Assembly (NCBI GenBank): GCA_947503175.1
Contig: CANNCO010000005.1
Span: 155,984-219,983, forward strand
DNA: 64,000 nt
DNA from: an uncultured Paracoccaceae bacterium
GTDB taxonomy: Bacteria; Pseudomonadota; Alphaproteobacteria; Rhodobacterales; Rhodobacteraceae
Direction: 5' to 3'
Below the pieces are notes generated by a model, which saw only the letters and a program-made list of their open reading frames with translations, had not been told where the DNA came from and made no database searches. Made by a program: the position numbers and the translations under genes. Numbering within the stretch: position 1 is the first letter of the stretch; the number at the start of each line of letters is the position of its first letter. Below, piece after piece: positions 53,770-62,299 of the stretch.

Positions 53770-53879
53770 AAAGTTTATTCAGTCTCTTATCCGTTGTCAG
53801 AGGTTTTGGCCAGCTGGGGTGCCTGATCTAAGAGGTGGTCTGACCGATCGGTGAGACTGATCATGCGGCAGACCTGCGG

Positions 53880-54300
53880 CGAAGCAAATGCCCGCCACAA
53901 GCCCGCGCCGATGACCTTTGGACTTTTGGGTCCCGCCGTTTGCTCTGTGACGATTTCTTGAACGCTGCCGCGTGGCAATCACTCATGACCGAAGACCGGG
54001 CACGAATGGTCTTCACGGATCCGCCCTGCAACGTGCGGACCGATGGCCATGTGTCGGGCCTCGGAACCAACACGCACCGCGAGTTTGCCATGGCATCTGG
54101 TGAGATGGGCGAGGTCGAGGCCACGACCTTTCTCAGATCCGCGTTTGAACGGCTAGCGGGGCATTCGTTCGACGGTGCAATCCACTTTGTCTGCAGGGAT
54201 TGGCGGGCGCCACATGGGCGAGGTTCTTACAGCCTCAGATGGCGTCTATGAAGAGTTGAAGAACCTCTGTGCCCTGGGAAACCTGCTCTTTTTCTGGCCT
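53880..54300 (+). pseudogene. Remnant of a DNA methylase gene
   Basis: Fragments of an adenine-type DNA methyltransferase of the ParB-linked kind. Around 53895 the frame reads RADDLWTFGSRRLLCDDFL, then ARMVFTDPPCNVRTDGHVSG, where the catalytic DPPY has become DPPC. Next is AIHFVCRDWRAPH, after which the family sequence moves to another frame (MGEVLTASDGVYEELKNLC, from about 54210). The N-terminal half and the C-terminus are absent. So it is truncated at both ends, frameshifted and has a changed catalytic motif; it cannot be active. Confidence 0.75.
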
Positions 54301-54317
54301 GCTGAGGAGAGCGATGC

Positions 54318-54464
54318 TCACACCGCGCTTTCCTGCGGCCGGGCATACCAACGGTAGAATGTGGTGCGAGGGATACCCCGCTTGGCTAGCGTCCGACGCG
54401 CTGACAAATGGCTCTCTTCAACCAGTCGAATGATCTCCAGTTTCTCAGATGCGGGGTATCTCAT
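54318..54464 (-). pseudogene. IS3-family transposase OrfB, truncated
   Basis: Only the first 48 residues remain: MRYPASEKLEIIRLVEESHL, SARRTLAKRGIPRTTFYRWY, then an unrelated end and stop. The normal protein is about 270-300 residues and carries the DDE integrase core, which is absent here. The ATG overlaps the OrfA stop. Confidence 0.75.
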
Positions 54465-54829
54465 TCGTCGCCGTCCCCACCGTCGTACATGCTTTTTTTT
54501 TTGAGAAGGCGCAGTTCCAGCGTCTGCTCCGCAACCACCTCTTTGAGATCCTTTGCTTCGCGGCGCAGTTCCTTGACCTCATCAGTGTTTGCCGCACGCG
54601 CTGTGTCACCAGCAAGCCGCTTCTTCCCAGCCTCCATGAAGTCCTTCGAGCATTTGTAATAGATGCCCTGCGAGATCCCTTCGCGACGACAAAGCTCAGC
54701 AATGCTGTCTTCACCACGCAAACCGTCCAGCACGATCCTGATCTTCTCTTCGGATGAGTAATGCTTGCGGGTCGCGCGTTTGATATCTTTCACGATCTTC
54801 TCGCCGGAGCGCTTCGTTGTCTTTCTCAT
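54461..54829 (-). CDS. IS3-family transposase OrfA
   Basis: A 122-residue OrfA starting MRKTTKRSGEKIVKDIK. The helix-turn-helix reads YSSEEKIRIVLDGLRGED then IAELCRREGISQGIYYK, where the usual KWSKDF is KCSKDF. A leucine-zipper-like end (LKEVVAEQTLELRLLKKK) follows. Near the end of the gene a run of ten A on the coding strand (54492-54501) is the sort of slippery site used by IS3 elements for frameshifting. The stop overlaps the orfB start as ATGA. The TGG-to-TGC change and the lost orfB make it non-functional as a transposase system. Confidence 0.8.
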   Translation of the reverse strand: MRKTTKRSGEKIVKDIKRATRKHYSSEEKIRIVLDGLRGEDSIAELCRREGISQGIYYKCSKDFMEAGKKRLAGDTARAANTDEVKELRREAKDLKEVVAEQTLELRLLKKKSMYDGGDGDE

Positions 54830-54908
54830 CGTCCACTCCTCGGTGGCTACGATGAGCAACAAACCCTCTCTTAGCAAATGACCTTAAATGGACCCATAAG
54901 CGCTGACG

Positions 54909-55061
54909 TCAGACATTCTCGAACGTCGCGACCAAGGCCAGTCGCTTGATCTGTTTGCGCAGGACGCGCTGTCCCGAGAGATTGAAACCCACAATGTGAA
55001 CTGTGTCCTTGCCGATATCGATGCCTATCGACATCAGCTCATCAAAGTCATTCTTCGCCAT
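54909..55061 (-). pseudogene. IS110-family transposase, N-terminal remnant
   Basis: A 50-codon remnant: MAKNDFDELMSIGIDIGKDT, VHIVGFNLSGQRVLRKQIKR, then a stop right at the IS3 junction. GIDIGKDT holds the first acidic residue of the DEDD catalytic domain. The rest of the transposase (some 300 residues) is missing, probably because the IS3 element inserted or a deletion followed. Confidence 0.78.
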
Positions 55062-55440
55062 GCTACTTCTCCAGTTTGCAGAAATAGGCAAAGCCTAACC
55101 TGCTGGGTCAAGCAGCCGGTAAATCCCATTAACGGACCTTGAGCGTCCTGATCTGATGCTGCGGTTGCAGCCCACATTGCCGACACTTGCTGCATGCGCG
55201 AGATCCTTTGATAGTTGAATTCACACATCGCGGACAAAGCACCAGTTCGCCGCACCTTCTCTAAGGCTTCTCGCAACCTTAGCAGAAAACACCAAGGGCG
55301 GGGAACGGACATTCCATGCACTCATGAGCCGATGATGCTCGACGCGGGTGAGCGGACGTTTCAGACACCCCTAGGCCAGGGATAGTTCTGCACAGCTGCA
55401 AGGAGGTTGGGCGCGCGCTTCGCAACATACGAATACAGTG
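55062..55440. other. Gap at the island edge
   Basis: Probable upstream end of the IS110 element followed by intergenic DNA before the M81 peptidase stop. A minus-strand frame of 95 codons is open but has no similarity I recognise. I see no other feature. Confidence 0.4.
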
Positions 55441-56916
55441 TTACAGATCGATCGGAAAGATCGGACGAGGGACTTTGCGGTAGGGTAGCCGGGCGAGGTC
55501 CGGTGTACAAAGCGCACCGCTGTCGCAAACGATGATGTGGGCAGCAATCGGCGCGAAGGCGGCGCGGAAGTGCTGCATCGACTTCACGGCAACAATGGCC
55601 TTTTTGGCGGGGTCGATGCCAAAGGCCCGAAATTGCTCAAGATCGAGCATCTGGGTCCCGTTGCTGACAATCAGGACCTCTATGCCTGCCACGTCGAGGA
55701 CCGCCGTCGGCCCCCAGCTCCGGTGAAGACCACCAATGATCGGTCCGCTGCCCGTATAGTCGCCGTAACTAAACAGCTTGAGCATGCCCGTCACCGTGAG
55801 CGGCCCGCCGCCGCGGGCGGGATCGGTCTTGCCTCCAAGCGCAAGGGTGACGGTCCGCCCCACAGGTCGCGTTTCCAGAAATCCGACAGCCTCCGGATCG
55901 ACCAAGGGTCCAAAACATGCATTGCCGACATCGGCGGTAATTAGAGCGTCAAGCAGCGATGTCGCATCTCCATATGCCCCACCGCCGGGGTTGTCGGCAT
56001 AGTCGGCAACGATTATCGGGCCGTTTGCGCCGTTGTGAGCGGCGCATCGAGCGGCGGCGGCCTCTACGCTGAGATAGTCATTCAGGACCTCGAACCGCCG
56101 GCCCCAAATGTCGTCGGCGAGTTCGTTTGCAAGCGTTTCATGTGGCTCGGGATCGCCCTGATAGGTGACAAGAACCGTTGGGCCGACATCCGCGATATCG
56201 GCGTTGCCAAAGCCCGCATTGATGCTGACAGCGAAGGCATCAGGGTGCTGCTGGTGAGCAAGAGCCCGTCTGTTGCGTTCAATCATCGGGCCGGTGTCGG
56301 TTCGTCCGCCATTGACCTCCTCAAGCATCGGGCGATGCACCCGCAACGTTCGAGGTGCAATTTCGCCAGACATGGTCCGGTGCAGTATCTCCCCCGCCAA
56401 TATGGCGCATTCGCGCATGTCGACATGTGGATAGGTCTTATAGGAAACAATAATGTTGGCGAGGTCTGCCATCTCCTGGCTCACATTGGCGTGGGGGTCG
56501 AGCGTGATCGCGATCGGGACGTCAGGGCCGATCACCTCCCTGAGGCGCGCCAGGAAGGTCCCTTCGCCGTCTTCGGCACCCTCGATCACCATGGCGCCAT
56601 GCAGCGACAGCAAGATGCCGTCAAAAGGCTGGGCTACGGCAAGCGCAATAACCGGTGCGGCCAGCGCCATGAACGTCCCGGGTGTGACAAGCCCGCCGGG
56701 TGGCGCAGACGTGCTGACGGCATGGGTCACGACCCATCTGTTTTCTCGCGCAACATCGAGGAACCCTGCAAGGTCGGTGTTTGCGTCTCCGCGTTCGCGG
56801 ACAGCATCCTCCGCCAGCAGGTAATACCGCTTTTTGAAGTCAGCGAGGCTTGTCGGGCGGATCGAGAAGGTATTGGTTTCGTGACTGATCTCGGCAGTCA
56901 GAACGCGAAAGCTCAT
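55441..56916 (-). CDS. M81-family metallopeptidase (MlrC/microcystinase C-like)
   Basis: A 491-residue zinc-type peptidase of the MlrC family. The N-terminal domain has AEISHETNTFS, ILLSLHGAMV, ITLDPHANVS and SYKTYPHVDMRE, which supply the metal-binding His and Asp residues. The C-terminal MlrC domain follows from about 300, with VADYADNPGGGAYGDATSLL. MlrC of Sphingomonas cleaves linear microcystin products, but most relatives act on unknown peptides or amides. It is the last gene of a leftward operon with a dipeptide-type importer, so it likely acts on the imported compound. No signal peptide is visible. Confidence 0.88.
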   Translation of the reverse strand: MSFRVLTAEISHETNTFSIRPTSLADFKKRYYLLAEDAVRERGDANTDLAGFLDVARENRWVVTHAVSTSAPPGGLVTPGTFMALAAPVIALAVAQPFDGILLSLHGAMVIEGAEDGEGTFLARLREVIGPDVPIAITLDPHANVSQEMADLANIIVSYKTYPHVDMRECAILAGEILHRTMSGEIAPRTLRVHRPMLEEVNGGRTDTGPMIERNRRALAHQQHPDAFAVSINAGFGNADIADVGPTVLVTYQGDPEPHETLANELADDIWGRRFEVLNDYLSVEAAAARCAAHNGANGPIIVADYADNPGGGAYGDATSLLDALITADVGNACFGPLVDPEAVGFLETRPVGRTVTLALGGKTDPARGGGPLTVTGMLKLFSYGDYTGSGPIIGGLHRSWGPTAVLDVAGIEVLIVSNGTQMLDLEQFRAFGIDPAKKAIVAVKSMQHFRAAFAPIAAHIIVCDSGALCTPDLARLPYRKVPRPIFPIDL

Positions 56917-56923
56917 CGACTAT

Positions 56924-57907
56924 TCAATCCATCGGGTTGTGACATGCGATCATGTGGCCGCTACCCAGATCGGCAAGCGGCGGGCGTTCGCGCTTGCACA
57001 GATCGCTGGCCGCGGAACAACGCGCCGCAAAGGCGCATCCCGGGATCGTCGCGAAGGGGCTTGGTATCTCACCGCCAAGCATCGTGACGACCTTTCGCCG
57101 GGTCGGGTCGGGCTCGAAATTGCTTTCAAGAAGAGCGTGGGCGTAGTGATGGCGCGGCCGCGCCTGGGCGCCCGGCAGAATCTCCATCACCCGGCCCAGA
57201 TACATCACGACCACACGGTCGCAGAAATAGCGCACAAGACTGAGATCATGGCTTATGAAAAGATAGGTAAGGCCAAGCTCTGCCTTCAGGGTTTCCAGCA
57301 GATCGATGATCTGGGCCTGGATGGAGACGTCCAATGAGGCGGTCGGCTCGTCGAGCACCAGAAACGAGGGGCGCAGTGCTAGCGCCCGTGCGATCCCCAC
57401 CCGCTGCTTTTGACCACCTGACAGCTGATGGGGGAAACTCGCCATCATGCGCGGGCTGAGGCCGACCATCGAAATCAACTCGTCGACGGTCGTTTTCGCG
57501 TCCGCCGCCGTCTTGGCTTCGCCTTGAACCTGAAACGGTTCAAGCAGGGCGCGACGGATCGTATAGCGCGGGTCGATGGCCGAATAGGGGTCCTGAAACA
57601 CCATCTGCATCCGGCGGCGCAGCTTACGCATCTCGCCCTGCGACTGCTTCGCCAGATCCTTGCCGTCGAAGACCACGGTCCCCTCGGTGGCCTCCAGCAG
57701 GCGCAGAACCAGCCGCGCCAGGGTGGACTTGCCGCATCCACTTTCTCCCACGACACCGGTCACCTTGCCGCGCGGTACATTCAGGGAGACGTTGTTGACC
57801 GCTCTCATCGTGCGGCGAGGTTTCATGAAACCGCCTCCCGAAGAGAACTCGCGAGTCAAATCCGTTATCGTCACAAGATCGTCCCCACGCGTAACCGAAG
57901 CATCCAT
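56924..57907 (-). CDS. Dipeptide/oligopeptide ABC ATPase, DppF-like
   Basis: A 327-residue ATPase with Walker A GESGCGKSTLARLVLRLL, signature LSGGQKQRVGIARAL, Walker B FLVLDEPTASLDVS and the H-loop LFISHDLSLV. The C-terminal oligopeptide/dipeptide motif has the cysteines PGCAFAARCSAASDLC, which in the family can bind an iron-sulfur cluster. It pairs with the DppD-like subunit, whose stop lies 3 bases upstream, and the M81 gene starts 7 bases after its own stop. Confidence 0.92.
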   Translation of the reverse strand: MDASVTRGDDLVTITDLTREFSSGGGFMKPRRTMRAVNNVSLNVPRGKVTGVVGESGCGKSTLARLVLRLLEATEGTVVFDGKDLAKQSQGEMRKLRRRMQMVFQDPYSAIDPRYTIRRALLEPFQVQGEAKTAADAKTTVDELISMVGLSPRMMASFPHQLSGGQKQRVGIARALALRPSFLVLDEPTASLDVSIQAQIIDLLETLKAELGLTYLFISHDLSLVRYFCDRVVVMYLGRVMEILPGAQARPRHHYAHALLESNFEPDPTRRKVVTMLGGEIPSPFATIPGCAFAARCSAASDLCKRERPPLADLGSGHMIACHNPMD

Positions 57908-57910
57908 GGG

Positions 57911-58861
57911 TCAAACCTCGCTGAAATGGCAGGCCGCCAGGCCCGATGATTTACGTTCTAGCGCAGGCACCTGGTTGCGGCACAGTTCCTGTGCGTCGCC
58001 GCAGCGCGGGTTGAAACGACAGCCATCGGGATAATCGACAATACTTGGCACTGCGCCGGGAATACCTTTCAGGCTGCCTCGTTCCTGACCCAGGCGAGGA
58101 ATGCAGCGGATCAACTCGCGCGTATAGGGATGTTTCGGTTGGGCAAAGATCTCGCCGATCACATTCATTTCTGCGACCCGGCCGGCATAAAGGACAACGA
58201 CCCGGTCGCAGGCCTGCGCCACCACGCCCATGTCATGGGTGATCAGCATCAGCGCCAGACCGCGGTCACGGACCAACTCCACCATGATCTGTATAATCTG
58301 CGCCTGAATGGTGACATCAAGGGCCGTTGTGGGCTCGTCGGCGACGATCAGGTCGGGGTCAGCGGCAAGCGCCATGGCAATGACGATACGTTGCTTCATG
58401 CCGCCGGAGAGTTGATGCGGATAGGCACGATGGATCGCAGCCGGCTCCGGAATACGTAGTTGGGCAATCAGGTCGAGGCTTCGCGCCCTTGCCGCCTCGG
58501 CGCTCAACCCCAGATGCAGGATCGAGACCTGGTCGACCTGATTGCCGATGCGAATGATGGGGTCCAGCGAAGTCATCGGGTTCTGGCTGATCAGCGCGAT
58601 CCGCTTGCCACGCAGACGGCGCAACTCGATCTCGGGAAGGCCGATCAACTCACGCCCGTCAAAGACGATGGAGCCCTTCGTGACGGTGCCACCGATACGC
58701 GGCAGCAACCCCATGACGCACATCGCGGTCAAAGACTTGCCCGAGCCGGATTCGCCGACCAGGCCAAGGATTTCACCCTTGCCGATATCGAATGTAATAC
58801 TCTCCAACGGGCAAAGCGTGCCGATCGAGACTGAGATGCTCTGAACCGAAAGAAGCGTCAT
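57911..58861 (-). CDS. Dipeptide/oligopeptide ABC ATPase, DppD-like
   Basis: A 316-residue ATPase with Walker A GESGSGKSLTAMCVMGLL, signature LSGGMKQRIVIAMAL, Walker B LIVADEPTTALDVT and H-loop MLITHDMGVVA. The C-terminal cysteine motif is CRFNPRCGDAQELC. ATG 58861 starts MTLLSVQSISVSIG; an upstream GTG 58870 would add three residues. The permease stop lies one base upstream, so the genes are coupled. It forms the ATPase pair with the DppF-like protein. Confidence 0.92.
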   Translation of the reverse strand: MTLLSVQSISVSIGTLCPLESITFDIGKGEILGLVGESGSGKSLTAMCVMGLLPRIGGTVTKGSIVFDGRELIGLPEIELRRLRGKRIALISQNPMTSLDPIIRIGNQVDQVSILHLGLSAEAARARSLDLIAQLRIPEPAAIHRAYPHQLSGGMKQRIVIAMALAADPDLIVADEPTTALDVTIQAQIIQIMVELVRDRGLALMLITHDMGVVAQACDRVVVLYAGRVAEMNVIGEIFAQPKHPYTRELIRCIPRLGQERGSLKGIPGAVPSIVDYPDGCRFNPRCGDAQELCRNQVPALERKSSGLAACHFSEV

Positions 58862-58862
58862 G

Positions 58863-59711
58863 TCATACACTCCTCAAGCGGTTGCGGATATCGAGGGCCT
58901 CGATCAGCGCATCGCCAAAGAGGTTTATTGAAATCACCGTTATGGCGATGGCGAGGCCCGGAAAAATGATGATCCATGGCGCGATGAAGATCTGTGCCGT
59001 ACCGCTCGACATCATGGCGCCCCAGCTTGGTGTCGGGGGCTGCGCGCCTAGGCCGAAAAAGCCGAGCGTGGCTTCCAGGATGATCGCGTCGCCCGTCGCC
59101 AACATGCCCGCCACGATCACCGGCGTCAGTGCATTGGGCAAGAGATGGCGGAAAATGATGTGAAAATGCCCCGCGCCCAGATTGGTCGTCGCCTCGACAT
59201 ATGTCTCATTCTTCAGGGCCATGATCTGCGCGCGCGTCAGCCGTGTGAACTGCGCGAGGTAGGCAATCGAGATGGCGACCATGGTGCTTTCCAGTCCGGG
59301 TCCGATGATGGCAATCAGGATCAGCGCGATCAGGATTTCAGGGAAGGACCAGGTCAGATCGACGACTGCGGTGACGGCGCGATCGAACCAGCCGCCGAAA
59401 TAGCCGGCCATCGCGCCTAACGTCAGCCCGGCCGCTACAGAGATCGAGATCGCTGTGACCGCCACGGTCAGCGACGTGCGCGCGCCGTAGATGATGCGGG
59501 ACATCAGGTCACGCCCGAACTCGTCCGTACCCATCCAGTGGGCCGCGCCGGGTTGAGTATTGGCGCTCGGCAGGTTCTGGATGTCGTAGGCATAGGGCGC
59601 GATCAGCGGGGCGAACAGCGCGCAGGTCACGACAAGTACCAGTACTGCGGCCGAGGCTCCCCCGCGCGGCGACCCGATGGCGGTTCTGATGGGGGCGAAA
59701 GCGGTCATCAT
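58863..59711 (-). CDS. Dipeptide-type ABC permease, DppC-like
   Basis: A 282-residue inner-membrane permease with about six helices. The N-terminal domain typical of DppC is present (LFAPLIAPYAYDIQNLPSAN, then HWMGTDEFGRDLMSRIIYGA). The EAA loop ANLGAGHFHIIFRHLLPNAL contacts the ATPases. The C-terminus FGDALIEALDIRNRLRSV is normal. Its start overlaps the end of the DppB-like gene by 4 bases. Confidence 0.92.
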   Translation of the reverse strand: MMTAFAPIRTAIGSPRGGASAAVLVLVVTCALFAPLIAPYAYDIQNLPSANTQPGAAHWMGTDEFGRDLMSRIIYGARTSLTVAVTAISISVAAGLTLGAMAGYFGGWFDRAVTAVVDLTWSFPEILIALILIAIIGPGLESTMVAISIAYLAQFTRLTRAQIMALKNETYVEATTNLGAGHFHIIFRHLLPNALTPVIVAGMLATGDAIILEATLGFFGLGAQPPTPSWGAMMSSGTAQIFIAPWIIIFPGLAIAITVISINLFGDALIEALDIRNRLRSV

Positions 59712-60634
59712 TTGATCCTTTCGCGAATGCGCGGGTCCATTGCGGCCTGAATGATGTCGCCTAGCAAGGTGCCAAGCATCACTGCGACGGCCAGCATCAG
59801 CAACGCGCCCTGCACGACCGGATAATCGCGCTGGTTCAACGAGGTAATCAGCAGCGACCCAAGGCCGGGGCGGGCAAAGACGAACTCCACGGTGACCGCG
59901 CCGCCAAGGATCCAGCCGATGCGCAGCGAAAGGATTGTCACGACCGGCAAGAGCGCATGACGCAACACATGGCGCAACTCGATTTGCCAGGGCGGAACAC
60001 CCTTGGCGTGCAGCATCATGACGAAGTCTTTGCGCGCCGTTTCCATCATAGCGACGCGCGTGACCCGTGCCACAAGGGCCACGCCCCCCAGCCCGATGGT
60101 CAACACAGGCAGGACCAGTGCATCCCAGCTTCGGGCGCCGGAAACCGGGAACCAGCCAAGCTGCACCGCAAAGAGCATGATAAGAAGCAGGCCAAGCCAG
60201 AAGCCGGGCACGGTTGAGCCCAGAAGGATCAGCGTCATCGTCACCCGGTCGATCCAGCTATCCTTATAGATCGCAGCCAATGTGCCCGCGGCAATGCCGA
60301 CCACGGTCGAAAACAGAAGCGCCAGCGCACCCAGCGACAGCGAATGCGGAAGGTTCTGGGCAATCAGATCCGAGACCGGACGGCGGAGAATGATGGCGTC
60401 ACCCAAATCGCCGGTCAGGGCGTTACCCAGCCAGATCGCGTATTGCTGGTAGAGCGGCTTGTCGAGGCCGTACTTGGCCGCAAGTGCCGCCTTCTGTTCG
60501 GGAGAGGAATTGATCTGGACGAGATTGTCGATCGGATCGCCGGGTACCAGGTGGACGATCATGAAGATCACCAGCGACACCGCAAGGAAGACCGGAATGA
60601 GCAGCAAGAGCCGCTTGATGAAAAAGCTGATCAT
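59708..60634 (-). CDS. Dipeptide-type ABC permease, DppB-like
   Basis: A 308-residue permease. The first helix is FFIKRLLLLIPVFLAVSLVI, followed by the family's VPGDPIDNL motif. The EAA loop reads AKGVPPWQIELRHVLRHALL, and FARPGLGSLLITSLNQRDYP is the conserved region near the C-terminus. It forms the channel with the DppC-like subunit. It begins 40 bases after the binding-protein stop. Confidence 0.92.
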   Translation of the reverse strand: MISFFIKRLLLLIPVFLAVSLVIFMIVHLVPGDPIDNLVQINSSPEQKAALAAKYGLDKPLYQQYAIWLGNALTGDLGDAIILRRPVSDLIAQNLPHSLSLGALALLFSTVVGIAAGTLAAIYKDSWIDRVTMTLILLGSTVPGFWLGLLLIMLFAVQLGWFPVSGARSWDALVLPVLTIGLGGVALVARVTRVAMMETARKDFVMMLHAKGVPPWQIELRHVLRHALLPVVTILSLRIGWILGGAVTVEFVFARPGLGSLLITSLNQRDYPVVQGALLMLAVAVMLGTLLGDIIQAAMDPRIRERIK

Positions 60635-60673
60635 TCCGGTGCCTCGTAAGTTGGCGTCGGGGTGCGACGCGGT

Positions 60674-62257
60674 TCAGTTGACCGTGATGTCGACAACCGT
60701 CTGGCTTTGTAGGCGCGTTCCCCGAACAACCTCGGGCACTGAAATGGAGTCCCTGCTGTAGGCGTAGATTTGGACCGGTTGATAGATCGGCGCAAAGACG
60801 AACTGGCTCAGCACATATTCATGGTAGGTCGTGAAGTTGGCGACCCGTTCTTCCCAAGTGCGCGACCCGCTCATCGCGGCGACATTCATTTCCTCGGCCG
60901 TGGGATCGTTCCACATCGATACGTTCGGATAGCCCAGGCGCTGACCGGAAAAAAACCAGTCGATGATATCCGCATTGGCCCATGAGTAGGACCGGACCGC
61001 CAATTGATGCTCGGTGCCCTTGCGATACTGGTCATTGATGGTGGCGCTGTCGAAGACGGTGATGTCAGCACCGATGCCGACAGCTTTCAATTGGGCCTGC
61101 ACCACTTCTGTTACGCGCTTGAATTCGGTCCCGTTCTGGGTCCACAACGCGACCTGCAGTTTGGTTCCTTCTTTTTCTCGCACGCCATCAGAGCCCATGG
61201 GCCAGCCGGCTTCGTCGAGCAAGGCATTGGATCGATCTGGGTCGTAGGAGATTTTGAGCGCAGGATCGACGTTTGCCGCAAGCAGCGAGTCGATCAGAAA
61301 CGTATTGGCAACCGAACCAACACCACCATACAGATTGTCCAGAATTTCCTGCTGGTTGATGGCAAACGCTGCGGCCTCGCGCACCTTGATATCGGTGAAC
61401 GGTTCGACGGTTGTGTTGATGGGGATGTAGAACAGTCCAGTACCCGGCATAGTTCCTACTTGAACCGTGTCCTCTGCTTCAAGGCGCGGGAGAAAGTCGG
61501 TCGGCACGCTGTAAAGCATGTCCACACCACCGGTACTCAGTTCAAGGAAGGCGGTGGAGTCTTCCGAGATTTCGCGAAACGTCAGAGTCTTGATATGCGG
61601 CGCACCCTGGTTTTCCGATAGATCGGACGCCCAAGCGTAATCCTCGTTGGCCGTCAGCACCGTTTCCTGACCGACTGTGAAGCTTTCCAGCTTGAATGGT
61701 CCGGACCCGACGGCAGCGGTAACGCCGAAATCGTCGCCCAACGCATCGAACGCTTTTGGCGAGGGAATGCTCATGAAGCCCGACGACATGTTCGAAAGAA
61801 GGTTCGGATCTGGATTCTTCATCGCGAACCTGACGGTCAATTCGTCGATCACCTCGACGCTCTCAATGGCGTCGGTCATGAACGCGTTTTCGGTGTCGGC
61901 GAATTGCGGGATCCACCACGTGATGGTGTCGGCGTTGAACGGCTCACCGTCGTGAAAGGTCACGCCCGGACGAAGCTTGAACGTCCAGGACATGCCATCG
62001 GCGGTCGATTCCCACTCGGTGGCAAGTTGGCCGTGAAAGGTCTGGTCGGCGTCCTGAATGACCATGCGGTCAAAGATCAGCGTAATGGCATCGTTGAGCT
62101 GGGTGCCGTTAATGGGGTTATAGCTGGGTGTGCCGACGTTCTGGGAGGAGACGACGAATGTCGCTTCCTGGGCGTTGGCGACGATGGCAAGCCCGAACAC
62201 GCTGGCAGAAACCAGCATCGAGCTTGCGACAAGTCGTGTCGTGGTGGTGAAGCGCAT
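60674..62257 (-). CDS. Peptide-type ABC substrate-binding protein (SBP family 5)
   Basis: A 527-residue periplasmic binding protein. The signal peptide is about residues 1-29 (RFTTTTRLVASSMLVSASVF, ending ANAQE). Family features include NGTQLNDAITLIFDRMV, ATEWESTADGMSWTFKLRPG and VTFHDGEPFNADTITWW. ATG 62257 has AAGGAAC in the right place; an upstream start at 62287 would place ten extra residues before the signal. It delivers the substrate to the permeases encoded after it. The ligand may be a peptide or another amide; the C-terminal lobe does not decide this. Confidence 0.92.
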   Translation of the reverse strand: MRFTTTTRLVASSMLVSASVFGLAIVANAQEATFVVSSQNVGTPSYNPINGTQLNDAITLIFDRMVIQDADQTFHGQLATEWESTADGMSWTFKLRPGVTFHDGEPFNADTITWWIPQFADTENAFMTDAIESVEVIDELTVRFAMKNPDPNLLSNMSSGFMSIPSPKAFDALGDDFGVTAAVGSGPFKLESFTVGQETVLTANEDYAWASDLSENQGAPHIKTLTFREISEDSTAFLELSTGGVDMLYSVPTDFLPRLEAEDTVQVGTMPGTGLFYIPINTTVEPFTDIKVREAAAFAINQQEILDNLYGGVGSVANTFLIDSLLAANVDPALKISYDPDRSNALLDEAGWPMGSDGVREKEGTKLQVALWTQNGTEFKRVTEVVQAQLKAVGIGADITVFDSATINDQYRKGTEHQLAVRSYSWANADIIDWFFSGQRLGYPNVSMWNDPTAEEMNVAAMSGSRTWEERVANFTTYHEYVLSQFVFAPIYQPVQIYAYSRDSISVPEVVRGTRLQSQTVVDITVN

Positions 62258-62299
62258 GGCAGAGTTCCTTATTATTATGGTTATCAATGGTGGTCTGCG

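Larger units (their letters stand above)
53104..53879. other. Gene-poor region with dyads
   Basis: No convincing gene in 776 bases. It contains an inverted repeat at 53308-53387 described separately, a dyad TCACCA-A-TGGTGA at 53510-53522, and the fourth perfect island dyad at 53757-53769. A short ATG frame at 53367 encodes about 34 residues without similarity that I recognise. Confidence 0.4.
54318..54905 (-). mobile_element. Truncated IS3-family element
   Basis: The left-reading element keeps orfA and only the first 48 codons of orfB. The 5' end lies near 54905, where the IS110 remnant is cut off. The 3' end is lost at about 54330, at the junction with the methylase remnant. It cannot transpose by itself. 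Confidence 0.75.
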
